DNA of 64,000 bases from DASQHW01 sp038209365. Its GTDB lineage: Bacteria; Actinomycetota; Acidimicrobiia; IMCC26256; PALSA-610. The stretch is from contig JBBQXS010000008.1 in the NCBI GenBank assembly GCA_038209365.1, forward strand, positions 50,303-114,302, written 5' to 3'. The notes under the pieces were generated by a model that did not search any database, was not told the origin of the DNA, and worked only from the letters and a program-made list of their open reading frames with translations. Each line of letters begins with the position of its first letter. Position 1 is the first letter of the stretch. Of the stretch, positions 44,422-53,784 are shown one piece after another. The translations under genes and the position numbers were made by a program.

Positions 44422-45719
44422 CTCTCACCGCCCACGACCCGCAGCACCGAGCCCACCCGTCCGACGACGTCGAGGTCGCGCACTTCGTGGATCGTCGCCG
44501 ACAGGGCGGCCTCCCGCGCCAGGTGCGTGACGAATATCAGGCGGGCGCCCTCGCCTTGGCCCTTCTGCTGCATCGATTGGATCGACACGTCGTGCCTGCC
44601 GAACACGCCCGCGATCTTTGCGAGCACACCCGGCTGGTCGACGACGTCCAGCGCGACATAGAACTGCGACGCGGTCTCGTCGATCGGGCAGATGCGCTTG
44701 CGGGTCAGCGTGCCGATCGTCGCGCCGCGCGCGCCCGCGTGCAGGTTCTTGGCCGCGTCGATCAGATCGCCGAGCACCGCGCTGGCGGTCGGGACACCGC
44801 CCGCGCCACGCCCGAGCAGCATCAGCTGACCCACCATCTCACCCTCGATGAACACCGCATTGAACGAGCCGCGCACCGACGCGAGTGGATGATCGAGCGG
44901 CACCATTGCCGGATGCACCCGCGCACCGACACTGCCGTCGTGCTCTTCGGCGATCGCGAGCAGCTTGACGACATAGCCGAGCTCTCCGGCCGCCGCGATG
45001 TCGTCTGCGCCGATCTGTGTGATGCCTTCGCGGTACACGTCACCCGCAACGACACGGGCACCGAACGCGATCGACGCAATGATCGCCGCTTTCGACGCCG
45101 CGTCGAAGCCCTCGACGTCCGCGGTCGGATCGCGCTCGGCGTAGCCGAGCTCCTGTGCCTCCGCGACGGCCGCCGCGAAGCTCGAGCCCTCCTCGGTCAT
45201 CCGTGTGAGCACATAGTTCGTCGTGCCGTTCACGATCCCCATCACGCGCTGGATGCGCTCGCCGACGAGTGACTCGCGCAGCGGCCGCATCAGGGGGATG
45301 CCGCCAGCAACCGACGCTTCGAACAACAGGTCGACGCCGGCGGTCTCCGCGGCCTCGAACAGCTCCCCACCGAAGTTGGCGAGGAGCTCCTTGTTCGCGG
45401 TGATCACGGGCTTGGCGGCCTTCAACGCGGTGAGCATGAGGCTGCGCGCGGGCTCGACGCCGCCGATCACCTCGACGACGACATCGACGTTCGGGTCGCT
45501 GACGACGGCATCGGCATCATTTGTCAGCACGCCGGGCGCGAAGTCGATGTCGCGTTCCTTGGCGAGATTGTGCACCGCAACGCGTGAGACCTCGAGGGTC
45601 ACGCCCGAGCGCTGCGTGATCAGGTCGGCGTTGGCTTCGAGGGCGCGCACGAGCGCGGCACCGACGTTGCCGCACCCCAGCACACCCACCCGCACGACGC
45701 CGTCAGTACCCATCCCCAC
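44418..45719 (-). CDS. hom: Homoserine dehydrogenase
   Basis: A 433-residue NAD(P)H-dependent enzyme reducing aspartate semialdehyde to homoserine. It has the Rossmann motif VGVLGCGNVGAALV, VVEVIGGVEPARSL, NKELLANFGGELF, GIVNGTTNYVLTRM (substrate loop) and a C-terminal ACT domain (VALDVVDQPGVLAKIAGVFG), so it is probably feedback-inhibited by threonine. 27 bases after lysA. The first codons (MGMGTDG) may start at the second Met. Confidence 0.97.
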   Translation of the reverse strand: MGMGTDGVVRVGVLGCGNVGAALVRALEANADLITQRSGVTLEVSRVAVHNLAKERDIDFAPGVLTNDADAVVSDPNVDVVVEVIGGVEPARSLMLTALKAAKPVITANKELLANFGGELFEAAETAGVDLLFEASVAGGIPLMRPLRESLVGERIQRVMGIVNGTTNYVLTRMTEEGSSFAAAVAEAQELGYAERDPTADVEGFDAASKAAIIASIAFGARVVAGDVYREGITQIGADDIAAAGELGYVVKLLAIAEEHDGSVGARVHPAMVPLDHPLASVRGSFNAVFIEGEMVGQLMLLGRGAGGVPTASAVLGDLIDAAKNLHAGARGATIGTLTRKRICPIDETASQFYVALDVVDQPGVLAKIAGVFGRHDVSIQSMQQKGQGEGARLIFVTHLAREAALSATIHEVRDLDVVGRVGSVLRVVGGER

Positions 45720-45746
45720 AGTCTCGCGGACCCGGCGAGGGTGCCG

Positions 45747-47042
45747 TTACACCTGGTCGAGGCGCACGAGGTCCTCGTTGGACTCGCGCCGTACGACCAC
45801 TCGTGCCTCGCCGTCGCGGACGAAGATCACCGGCGGGCGCGTGACCTTGTTGTAGTTGGACGCCATGGAGTGGCCGTAGGCGCCGGTCACGGGCGTCGCC
45901 AGCACATCGCCGACCGCGAGATCGGCCGGCACCCGGGCGTCCCGCACGATCACGTCGCCCTGCTCGCAATGCTTGCCGGCGACCGTCACCACGAGTGGTC
46001 GTGCCGCCGTCGCCCGCGCCGGCAAGAACGTCTCATAGCGGGCGCCGTACGCGACCGGCCGCAGGTTGTCGCTCATGCCGCCGTCGACGGCGACGTACGT
46101 GCGCGTGCCCGAGACCTTGATCGTGCCGACGGTGTACAGCGTGAGACCAGCAGGCGCGACGATCGAACGGCCCGGCTCGGTCATCAGCAACGGCCGCGAC
46201 CGCACGCCCGCTTCGGCGAGCGCCTTCGCCACGGACTCCTGCACGACCGACGCGTACTCGTCGATGCTCGGCGGGGCGTCGTCCGCCAGATAGCGCACGC
46301 CCAGACCGCCGCCGAGGTTCAGCTCCTCTATTGCCGCTCCCGTCTCCTCGATGGCGTGGACAACACCCACCATCTTGTCGACCGCACGTGCGAAGGAGTC
46401 GAGCCGGAAGACGTGCGAACCGATGTGGCAGTGCAACCCCGCGAACCTCAACACGTCACCTTCGATGATTCGCCGCGCGGCCGCGAGCGCGCGATCGGGG
46501 CTGAAGCCGAACTTGGAGTCTTCGCCGCCAGTCTCGATGTGCTCGTGCGTGTGTGCTTCCACCCCCGGCTTCACGCGCACTTGCACCCTTGGCGGGGACA
46601 AACCTTCGGCAACGAGCGCCTCCAGCCGCTGCACCTCTTCGTCCGAGTCGACGACGATACGGCCGACACCACCGGTCAGCGCCGCCCGCAATTCGTCGAC
46701 GGACTTGTTGTTGCCGTGGAACACGATGTGCGTGGCCGGGAACCCGCTGTGCAGTGCGACGAACAGCTCTCCGCCGGTCGCGACGTCGAGATGCAGCCCT
46801 TCCTCGTCGACGAGCCGCGCCATCGCGATACAGAGGAACGCTTTGCCCGCGTACGCCGCGCCGTCGCCGAACCGCTCGCGGTACGCGCGGCAGCGGGTAC
46901 GAATCTCGGCCTCGTCGTACACGTAGCACGGCGTGCCGAATCGCTGCGCGATCTCGGTCAGCTCCACTCCGGCGATCGACACCCGGCCCGCACCGTCGGC
47001 GGTGGCCGTGCCCGGTAGCAGAGAGAGGTCGAACGCCGTCAC
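45747..47042 (-). CDS. lysA: Diaminopimelate decarboxylase
   Basis: A 431-residue fold-type III PLP enzyme that makes L-lysine from meso-diaminopimelate. The PLP lysine lies in AAYAGKAFLCIAM, the Gly-rich phosphate site in LNLGGGLGVRY, substrate contact HCHIGSHVF and C-terminal VAGKHCEQGDVIV. Starts with a 4-base overlap of the argS stop and ends 27 bases before hom, the order seen in mycobacteria. Confidence 0.97.
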   Translation of the reverse strand: MTAFDLSLLPGTATADGAGRVSIAGVELTEIAQRFGTPCYVYDEAEIRTRCRAYRERFGDGAAYAGKAFLCIAMARLVDEEGLHLDVATGGELFVALHSGFPATHIVFHGNNKSVDELRAALTGGVGRIVVDSDEEVQRLEALVAEGLSPPRVQVRVKPGVEAHTHEHIETGGEDSKFGFSPDRALAAARRIIEGDVLRFAGLHCHIGSHVFRLDSFARAVDKMVGVVHAIEETGAAIEELNLGGGLGVRYLADDAPPSIDEYASVVQESVAKALAEAGVRSRPLLMTEPGRSIVAPAGLTLYTVGTIKVSGTRTYVAVDGGMSDNLRPVAYGARYETFLPARATAARPLVVTVAGKHCEQGDVIVRDARVPADLAVGDVLATPVTGAYGHSMASNYNKVTRPPVIFVRDGEARVVVRRESNEDLVRLDQV

Positions 47043-48712
47043 TGTCCTTCGTCATTCTCGTCGTTGTCCGGCCCATCGTCGTCGAGGCGTGCCATCTCGT
47101 CGGGCGCGTGCACGCCGAGCAACGCGAGCGCGTTGGCGAGCCCGATGCGACACGCCTCGGTCAGCCACAACCGGGCTTGCGTCAGCTCCGCGTCGTCCGA
47201 GAGCACGCGGCAATCGTGGTAGAAGCTGTGGAACACGCGTGCGAAGTCGCGCATCCAGGTCGCGATCTTCTGCGGCGCGCGCGCCTCGGCAGCTTCATGG
47301 ACCGCGTCCGGAAAGACCGCGAGTGCTCGCAGCAGCTCCTGCTCACGCTCGTCATCGAGCAACGAGAGGTCGACATCACCGAGCGGCCGTCTCGCGACAC
47401 CGGCGGCGTCTGCTCTACGCGCGATCGACGCGATGCGCGCGTGCGCCATCTGCACGTAATAGACAGGGTTGTCCATCGACTGCTGGGTCACCACGTCGAG
47501 GTCGAACGTCTGCGCGGAGTCGATGCTGTGGAGCAGGAACGTCATGCGCGCGACGTCGGGGTCGACGCGGTCGAGGATGTCGGAGAGCGTGACGATATTC
47601 CCCGCGCGCCGGGACATCCGCACCTCGCGGCCGTTCTCGATGACCTTCACGTGCTGACCGAGAATGATCTCGGGCTCGCCCGCCGGGAACCCCAGCGCCT
47701 CCATTCCGGCCTGCAGGGACTTCACCTGGCCGTGGTGATCGGCTCCCCACACGTCGATCAGGTGCGTCGAGCCGCGCCGATACTTGTCACGGTGGTACGC
47801 GAGGTCGTTCGTGAGGTAGGTGGTCGTGCCGTCGCTCCGCACGAGCACCCGGTCGCGTGGATCGCCGAAGTCGGTCGAGCGCAGCCACCGCGCGCCGTCA
47901 CGCTCGTACACGTGGCCGCTCGTCTCCAGCTGGGCGAGCACGTCGGCGACGTCGCCCCTCTCGTGCAACGTACGCTCGGAGAACCAGGTGTCGAACAACA
48001 CGCCGATGCGCGCGAGATCATCTTTCAGCAGCTCGACGACTCGCCGGTACCCCCACTCGCCCGCCTGGTCGACCGTCACGTCGTTCCCGCAGTCGTCGCG
48101 AAGCTGTTGGGCCAGGTCAACGAGGTATTGGCCTTGATAGCCGTCCTCGGGAGGATCGGCTCCCCGATAACGCGCGTACAAGGAGGTCGCGAAGAGATCG
48201 AGTTGGGTTCCGGCGTCGTTGAGGTAGTACTCCCGGTGTACCTCCGCTCCCTGGGCCGCCAGCAGGTTCGCGATTGCATCGCCGACCGCGACCCAGCGCC
48301 CGCCACCTGCATGCAGCGGGCCGGTCGGATTCGCCGAGACGAACTCCAGGTTGATGCGCCGGCCTGCGAGCGCGTCGGTGCGTCCGAAGCGATCCCCGGC
48401 CTCGACCACCTCCCGCAGGACGTCGTGCAGCCAGGTCGGGGCAAGGAACACGTTCACGAAACCGGGTTTCGCCACCTCCACCTTGGCCACATGAGGGACG
48501 GCCGCGTCGTCCAGCGCGCCCTTGATCTGCTCCGCGATCTGGAGGGGCCCGCGCCCCAGCTTCCGAGCCAGGGGCATCGCGACCGGTGTGGACCAATCGC
48601 CCTGGTCACGACGTTTCGCCGGGTCCACCGTGACGCCTTGATCGGGCTCTGGCAACCCAGCTCTTGCCAATGCCTGGGAGATCGCCGTCCGGAGGGTGTC
48701 TCGCATCATCAT
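47039..48712 (-). CDS. argS: Arginyl-tRNA synthetase
   Basis: A class I aminoacyl-tRNA synthetase of about 557 residues. The HIGH-type motif is ANPTGPLHAGGGR, the KMSK-equivalent is MSRRAGN, and the N-terminal Add-1 domain and C-terminal anticodon-binding domain (ARLWLTEACRIGLANALALLGV) are present. The start is one of three consecutive ATG codons (PK-MMMRDTLRT); the frame is open 139 codons further but that part is shadow. It is the first gene of the argS-lysA-hom-thrC unit, divergent from the GGDEF gene. Confidence 0.96.
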   Translation of the reverse strand: MMMRDTLRTAISQALARAGLPEPDQGVTVDPAKRRDQGDWSTPVAMPLARKLGRGPLQIAEQIKGALDDAAVPHVAKVEVAKPGFVNVFLAPTWLHDVLREVVEAGDRFGRTDALAGRRINLEFVSANPTGPLHAGGGRWVAVGDAIANLLAAQGAEVHREYYLNDAGTQLDLFATSLYARYRGADPPEDGYQGQYLVDLAQQLRDDCGNDVTVDQAGEWGYRRVVELLKDDLARIGVLFDTWFSERTLHERGDVADVLAQLETSGHVYERDGARWLRSTDFGDPRDRVLVRSDGTTTYLTNDLAYHRDKYRRGSTHLIDVWGADHHGQVKSLQAGMEALGFPAGEPEIILGQHVKVIENGREVRMSRRAGNIVTLSDILDRVDPDVARMTFLLHSIDSAQTFDLDVVTQQSMDNPVYYVQMAHARIASIARRADAAGVARRPLGDVDLSLLDDEREQELLRALAVFPDAVHEAAEARAPQKIATWMRDFARVFHSFYHDCRVLSDDAELTQARLWLTEACRIGLANALALLGVHAPDEMARLDDDGPDNDENDEGQ

Positions 48713-48953
48713 TTTTGGCGTGCGGACGCGGTGGAAACTCGCTCGCGAACGCCGCAGGGCCGGGAGCGAAGGGAGCCATGTTGACGTCGGCGGATCGTAC
48801 TCGCGGCAAAAGAAAGCCGTCCGCACTATTTCACGCGAGGCGCGCGGATCACTATGCTGAGTGGACAGGGGGAACGAATCGCAATACCAGTTCCCGGAAT
48901 TCCATGGAGCAGCGCGCCGACAAGTGGGGGGCCGTTGCGGTGTGCCAGGGAGG

Positions 48954-49826
48954 GTGGGGGTGTCGCAGCACACGGGGGTGGGGCTCGCAGCGCTGCTTCC
49001 CAGCACGGCTTCGCACGCTTCCCGCGTCGACGGTGTCGGAACGCGCAACGGCGGGGTGGATTTCGTGAACGCTTTGAGCGAGGACCTCGCGGTGAGCGTC
49101 GCCACCAGCGAGTCGGGCATCGCGCTCATCTACAAGGCGCTGGACGCCCTCGTCGACCAGTTCGAGCTCGACGACGCGGCGGTCGTGATCGAAGAGCAGG
49201 GCCTCGGCCGCCAAGTGTTCTGCGCGGGCCGCCGACCACTCGGACCCGACGACGAAGAGCTGCTGATCTCGCCGCCCGGCCTCTACACGCAACCCGGGTT
49301 GGAGAACCACGGATTCGACCGCTCCTTGATGCTGTCGTTGTGCGTGTTGGCGTTGCGCCTCGATGTGCTTCGTTACGACGCCTGGCACGATCCGCTCACG
49401 GGGCTCTTCGACCGGCGCTCGTTCGACCGCCTCCTGCAGATGGCGATCGCGCGGAGCACCCGCTATGGCTGGCCGTTCACCCTCGTGATGCTGGACCTCG
49501 ACCATTTCAAGACGATCAACGACGAGCAGGGCCATCAGGCGGGCGACGCAGTGCTTCGCGATCTCGGTGAGCGCTTTCGCCGCGCGTTGCGTTTCGGCGA
49601 CAACGCGGGCCGGATCGGCGGGGACGAGTTCGCGATGATTCTCCCGAACACCGAACCCGACCTCGTGCCCACCCTGCTCGATCGAATACGCAACGCCGAA
49701 GGTGTCGAGCGTTCGTGCCCGGCGTTCTCGTTCGGTGTTGCGCAGTGCCCGCAAGAGGCGACGGAGTTCGACGCGCTGGTTCGGCTCGCGGATTCCCGGC
49801 TCTACGAGGCGAAGGAGCGCCAGTGA
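48954..49826 (+). CDS. GGDEF-domain diguanylate cyclase-like protein
   Basis: A ~290-residue protein that should make cyclic di-GMP. The C-terminal domain has DPLTGLFDRRSFDRLL, VMLDLDHFKTINDEQGHQAGDAVL and the intact active-site GGDEF in GRIGGDEFAMIL. RFGD stands exactly four residues before the conserved Arg-x-GGDEF, so the inhibitory I-site RxxD is retained. The N-terminal ~120 residues form an unrecognised sensor-like domain. Start is GTG (two possible, six bases apart) behind AGGGAGGG. The stop overlaps the next gene by 4 bases. Confidence 0.88.
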   Translation: MGVSQHTGVGLAALLPSTASHASRVDGVGTRNGGVDFVNALSEDLAVSVATSESGIALIYKALDALVDQFELDDAAVVIEEQGLGRQVFCAGRRPLGPDDEELLISPPGLYTQPGLENHGFDRSLMLSLCVLALRLDVLRYDAWHDPLTGLFDRRSFDRLLQMAIARSTRYGWPFTLVMLDLDHFKTINDEQGHQAGDAVLRDLGERFRRALRFGDNAGRIGGDEFAMILPNTEPDLVPTLLDRIRNAEGVERSCPAFSFGVAQCPQEATEFDALVRLADSRLYEAKERQ

Positions 49827-50530
49827 TCGGTCGCGCTGCGAGTGACGCGATCGGCTCGCTCGACGATCTCGAGCTCGAGCTCCGCAAGCTGCCCGGCGTA
49901 CGCGCCGCCGGCTTCGAGACACGCGAAGACATGCTGCTCGTGCAGTTGCACGTCACCGACAAGGGCGAGCGCAGCGATCAGCCCGTCCCCGTGTCCGCGT
50001 CACGTATCGCCGCGCGTCACTCCGACCTTCCGGTTGCCGTGGAGGTCGTGCGGTGGCGCACCGCTCCGGCACTGGCCGCGCCTGCCGTTGCCTCGGCGGC
50101 CGCGCTCGACACGCCGGACGTGATCGCGAAATCGTCCGACCAACCGGTCGACGAGACGCTGGACACGCGCCGGGCGCGGTTGCTCGCGGTGCTGGCGTTC
50201 CCGGACACGGACGAGCTCGAAGTGCACCTGATCCTCGAAGGCAGGCGCACGATCGGCCGGGCGCCCGCGAGCAGTGGATTGGTCGGAGCGGTCGAAGCGA
50301 CGATCGACGCGATCCGCGCGCTCGGCGCGCCGTTCCAGCTGCGCGCGAAGTGGGCACGTGCCCTGGACGACACCTCGGACGACGATCGTGTGATCGTTGC
50401 GGTGGCGCTCGAGTCCGTCGAGGACGACGATCAGGTGCAATACGGCCTCGCCGCCGGCGCGAGTCCCATCGACGCGGCGGCGCGCTCGACACTCGATGCG
50501 TTGAACCGTCGCCTCGCGCGCGTCCTCTGA
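49823..50530 (+). CDS. Unknown protein co-translated with the GGDEF gene
   Basis: A 235-residue protein with no recognised family. It has a first part (GSLDDLELELRKLPGVRAAGFETREDMLLVQLHVTD) and a second, similar-looking part (LDTRRARLLAVLAFPDTDELEVHLIL, DRVIVAVALESVEDDDQVQYGLAAGASPIDAAARSTLDALNRRL). Both are alpha/beta with alternating beta strands, as in ACT- or LeuA-dimer-like domains. The C-terminal AAARSTLDALNRRL resembles the end of allosteric LeuA-like domains. Start GTG overlaps the GGDEF stop (GTGA) with AAGGAG upstream, so it may work in the same pathway. Confidence 0.55.
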   Translation: MIGRAASDAIGSLDDLELELRKLPGVRAAGFETREDMLLVQLHVTDKGERSDQPVPVSASRIAARHSDLPVAVEVVRWRTAPALAAPAVASAAALDTPDVIAKSSDQPVDETLDTRRARLLAVLAFPDTDELEVHLILEGRRTIGRAPASSGLVGAVEATIDAIRALGAPFQLRAKWARALDDTSDDDRVIVAVALESVEDDDQVQYGLAAGASPIDAAARSTLDALNRRLARVL

Positions 50531-50569
50531 CACCGCTACCCTCGCTCCTCCGAAGCCCTTCGGTGCAGG

Positions 50570-50599
50570 GCTCCCGTAGCTCAGGGGATAGGGCTCTGG
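50570..50599 (+). tRNA. 5' half of a tRNA gene (remnant, probably tRNA-Arg)
   Basis: GCTCCCGTAGCTCAGGGGATAGGGC reads as acceptor strand, position 8-9 TA, and a D arm (GCTC/GGGC with loop AGGGGATA), typical of actinobacterial tRNA-Arg. After ~30 bases the pattern ends: the anticodon stem has no partner strand, and no T arm follows. It directly precedes IS6 remains and is the last trace of the conserved gene block. Inactive. Confidence 0.6.
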
Positions 50600-50690
50600 G
50601 CCTGGGATCGTGGGGTCGGGTCGGAACGGATTCACCGAAATCGGGAACGTGCGTCGCGCGGGTTTTCCGGAGTTTCCGAAGCTCGTCACT
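50592..50690. repeat. Dispersed repeat copy 1 (second copy near 56.23 kb)
   Basis: The stretch beginning CTCTGGGCCTGGGATCGTGG resembles the sequence at 56.23 kb through GGGTCGGAACGGAT and CGGGAACGTG, with interruptions. The copy starts inside the tRNA remnant. It has no coding sense in either place. Confidence 0.5.
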
Positions 50691-50707
50691 TCCTCGACCA
50701 CGGTCTC

Positions 50708-50844
50708 AGTGATCATGGGCGGCACGGTCGCGTTGGCCTTGATCGTGCGCGCGGCCGCGTTCACGAACTCGCTCAAGTCATCTCACGACAAACGGACCGC
50801 AGCTCGGGCACACGCAGCCAGGTCCAACTCAACGCAATAGAGCC
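50708..50844 (+). mobile_element. IS6-family 3' end remnant
   Basis: Compared with the longer copy at 58.3-59.2 kb this region preserves GTGATCATG, CGTGCGCGC, GCGTTCACGAACTCG (from the transposase end AAFTELAQ) and the right inverted repeat, here CAACGCAATAGAGCC (standard CAACGCAACAGTGCC). Internal sequence is eroded and most of the element is lost. It lies beside the tRNA remnant and marks the island's left edge. Confidence 0.6.
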
Positions 50845-50847
50845 GGT

Positions 50848-51852
50848 TCAGCTCAGCTGGGAGACGAGTTCGGCTACGAGGTCGGCGGCCGGGCGGATCG
50901 TATGCAGATCGCCGACGCCGGTTCCGGCGTAAAGTGCCATTGCCTCTACGTGGCCGGTGACGTGGCGATTTGGTGTCGCAACACCGAATCGTGGTACGGG
51001 ATACCGAGCGTCGGGTGCGCCTGCTTCACCGACCACGTCGCCGTCGAATGCTTCCGCAGCGGCGACCGCGGACGACAACACTCGATGCGGTGCGTCGGGC
51101 CAACCCTCGCCGAACGCGGTCGTCAAGACGGTGTCGGTTCCGGACCGCGCCGCGAGCAACGCATTGATGTACGCCGGGTGTCCGCCGCTTTCTTCTGTGG
51201 CGACGAACGCCGTGCCGACCCGGACCGCGGCCGCGCCCGCCGCAATCGCGCGCGCGACATCGGCCGCGTTCGCGATGCCACCTGCGACGACGACCGGAAT
51301 AGACACCGAGGTCAGTATCTCTCCCAAGAGCCGGTCACGGGTTGTGGTTCCTCGGACGTGTCCGCCTGCTTCGGTTCCTTGCGCGACGACGAAGTCGCAT
51401 CCGGCGTCTTGGGCCGCGAGCGCGTCCGCGGCCGAGCCGACCTGCCAAGCGACGCGCGCATCGCCAGACCGCCGTGCTCGATCGACGAGCGACTTATCCG
51501 GCGTAGTCCAAAAGACCTCGACGACGCGCAACACATGAGCCGCTTGCTCGAACGTCGCGAGATCGTCGCCCATCCAGTGACCGAAAAACCCCATTCCGAC
51601 ACTGCCGCCCGTGGCGAGTGAGAGTGCGCGCTCTATCCGGTCCAATGACGGCGCGACATCGAATTCGCACAACATGCCAAGCGCTCCCGCGGCCGCAACC
51701 GCGCCCGCAAGTTCAGGCACCGCCACGCCGCCCATCGCCGCCTGTTGCAACGGATGGGTACAGCCGACAAGTCGAGTAAAAGCAGTCTCCACATGCGTAG
51801 ACAACCAACCGCGCCCATTGGCGCGCAAGCGCGCCGCGTCCGGTCTCATCAC
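50848..51852 (-). CDS. Nitronate monooxygenase
   Basis: A 334-residue FMN-dependent TIM-barrel protein of the 2-nitropropane dioxygenase family, which oxidises nitronates such as propionate 3-nitronate. Landmarks are GCTHPLQQAAMGGVAVPELAGAVAAAGALGML, GMGFFGH, the catalytic-His region VVAQGTEAGGHVRG, PVVVAGGIANAADV and AVRVGTAFVATEES (phosphate binding). All are present and in order. The first ~24 residues look non-conserved, and the real start may be the later GTG of VETAFTRL. It begins the accessory region and starts 3 bases from the IS6 relic at its 3' side. Confidence 0.85.
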   Translation of the reverse strand: MMRPDAARLRANGRGWLSTHVETAFTRLVGCTHPLQQAAMGGVAVPELAGAVAAAGALGMLCEFDVAPSLDRIERALSLATGGSVGMGFFGHWMGDDLATFEQAAHVLRVVEVFWTTPDKSLVDRARRSGDARVAWQVGSAADALAAQDAGCDFVVAQGTEAGGHVRGTTTRDRLLGEILTSVSIPVVVAGGIANAADVARAIAAGAAAVRVGTAFVATEESGGHPAYINALLAARSGTDTVLTTAFGEGWPDAPHRVLSSAVAAAEAFDGDVVGEAGAPDARYPVPRFGVATPNRHVTGHVEAMALYAGTGVGDLHTIRPAADLVAELVSQLS

Positions 51853-52335
51853 CCCTCCGTCGGAACCTCAAGACAGAGCTTCATGACGGCCGACATCGCG
51901 TCCGCACATATGTCGAGCGCGGCGCGACGCGGAGCTACCGAGGCGCGAGCCTTCGAAGACACGGCATCCGCCGAACTTTCCCGGCCGCGAGAGGTTTCCG
52001 GCAACGCGGTTTAGCCGGTGAGACGACGACGGAAGGCTGTAGGCGCGATCACGGAGTTTGCGTGGCGCATTCCTCCGAAGATCGCAGTCGGCCTGGCCTC
52101 AGGGTGTCACCCCTACGTCACCCTGGGGCAGGTGGCCCAACATCTCGGATTCGCCACGCGGCCACCGGCGAGAAGCCTTGGAGCAGCCACGCTGATGACG
52201 GCCGGTTGCTGGACACTCCAGGGGTTCTGAATCGACCACATCATCGGACGCGAGGCACGCAGGGGATCGAATGCTCGGCGCGTGCAACCAGGACCGCAAC
52301 ACGCCGCGCAGAATAGGTCGCAGCGTTAGCCTCAC
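51853..52335. other. Gene-free stretch upstream of the glycosidase
   Basis: No reading frame here has recognisable protein character in either strand. The only structure I see is a small hairpin CAGGGTG/CACCCTG with a 12-base loop near 52110. It may hold the promoters of the divergent nitronate monooxygenase and glycosidase genes. Confidence 0.4.
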
Positions 52336-53784
52336 ATGACGATGTCTTCGGATCGTTATGTAGGGCTTCGCGACCGCGCGGGTGAGGTGCTGCGCGCCAA
52401 TCGGCGTGGTATGTGGACGTGTCCGTCGGCGACGCTGTATCCGCATCAGTGGTTGTGGGATTCGTGCTTTACGGCCATCGGGCTCGCCAGGTGCGATCCC
52501 CACCGCGCGGCTGATGAGCTGCGAGCGCTGTTTCGTGGCCAGTGGGCGAATGGCATGTTGCCGCACATGATCTTTGTCGAAGGGTTGAAGGACCTGGGCA
52601 GCCGCCGGATCTGGCAATCGAAGAGGCACGCGTTGGCGCCGCGTGAGGTCGCGACCTCTTGTATTACGCAACCACCACTGCCGGCGGTCGCGGCCTGGCG
52701 GGTGGCCGAGGCGCTTTCGACGTCGGATCGTGCGCCGTTCCTCGCCGAACTCTTTCCGCGTCTCGTCGCGTATCACAGTTGGCTCTACGCCGAGCGAGAT
52801 CTCCATGACCGTGGGCTGGTCACACTCATCCACCCGTGGGAGTGCGGTCTCGATACCACCCCATCTTGGATGGAACAGCTCGCAGCGATACGACTGCCGT
52901 GGTTGCTGCGCACCACCCTCCGGTTACACCTCGCCCGCGTGGTGCGATCGATCCGCAACGACACGCGCTATCTGCCCGCGGCTGAGCGCGCGTCTGATGA
53001 TGACGGCCTACGGATGCTCGTACTCGCGGCACGCGCCAAGAAACATGACTTCGACCTCAGACGGATGCCACCACAAAGTTCGGTGCTCATCGAAGACCTC
53101 GCGTTCAACGCGATCTTGTCCGCCGCGAATCACGCACTGGAACACATTGCCCGAGTGTTGGAGCGTCTGCTCCCCGAGGAGCTCCAACGGAACGTACGCC
53201 GGACCGAGACGGCCCTCGACGAACTGTGGGACGAACCGACCGGCCAGTACTACTCGCGCAACGCGGCGACTCAGGAGTTGATCAAAATACCATCGATCGC
53301 AACATTCCTGCCGCTATACGCGGGACAGGCGTCTCAGACACAAGCGGCCAAGCTCGTCGAACTGCTAGGACATCTGAACGGCTTCTGGCCTAGATATCCC
53401 GTGCCAAGCGTGCCGATTGACGCACCACAATTTCACGAAGCCGGATACTGGCAGGGTCCCTCCTGGGTCAACACGAACTGGATGATCATCGAGGGACTGC
53501 GCAACTACGACCATGTGCACCTCGCCGAAGAACTACGGACACGAACGCTTGCCCTCGTCGAAGACACAGGCTTCTCCGAATACTTCTCGCCGCTCACCGG
53601 TGAGGGATACGGCGCCGACGATTTTTCCTGGACCGCCGCTCTCACCATCGATCTCGCCGACACCAGGCATCAGCGGTCGCCCGCCACAGGCGTCCACGTG
53701 GGGCCTCTCCATGGTGGTCAAACCAACAACCTGGCCCGACCCAACGCGACCGTGCGCGAGATCGGCAAAGATGCGTCGCAGTAA
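52336..53784 (+). CDS. GH63-like glycosidase (mannosyl/glucosylglycerate-hydrolase type)
   Basis: A 482-residue (alpha/alpha)6-barrel hydrolase. Motifs are LYPHQWLWDSCFTAIGLARCDP, RGQWANGMLPHMIF, IHPWECGLDTTPSW, EAGYWQGPSWVNTNWMIIEGL and FSEYFSPLTGEGYGADDFSWTAAL, with acidic residues in the WDS, ECGLD and ADDFSW positions typical of catalytic Asp/Glu in GH63-type enzymes. These act on glucosyl- or mannosylglycerate or short glucosides. No partner sugar genes are nearby. The C-terminal end overlaps the opposite-strand STAS frame. Confidence 0.75.
   Translation: MTMSSDRYVGLRDRAGEVLRANRRGMWTCPSATLYPHQWLWDSCFTAIGLARCDPHRAADELRALFRGQWANGMLPHMIFVEGLKDLGSRRIWQSKRHALAPREVATSCITQPPLPAVAAWRVAEALSTSDRAPFLAELFPRLVAYHSWLYAERDLHDRGLVTLIHPWECGLDTTPSWMEQLAAIRLPWLLRTTLRLHLARVVRSIRNDTRYLPAAERASDDDGLRMLVLAARAKKHDFDLRRMPPQSSVLIEDLAFNAILSAANHALEHIARVLERLLPEELQRNVRRTETALDELWDEPTGQYYSRNAATQELIKIPSIATFLPLYAGQASQTQAAKLVELLGHLNGFWPRYPVPSVPIDAPQFHEAGYWQGPSWVNTNWMIIEGLRNYDHVHLAEELRTRTLALVEDTGFSEYFSPLTGEGYGADDFSWTAALTIDLADTRHQRSPATGVHVGPLHGGQTNNLARPNATVREIGKDASQ

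Noticed and set aside
50610..50840. 76-residue protein on + strand in IS6 relic
   Set aside because: It is translated from the tRNA/IS6 debris; resemblance is to the IS6 3' end, not to a new gene.
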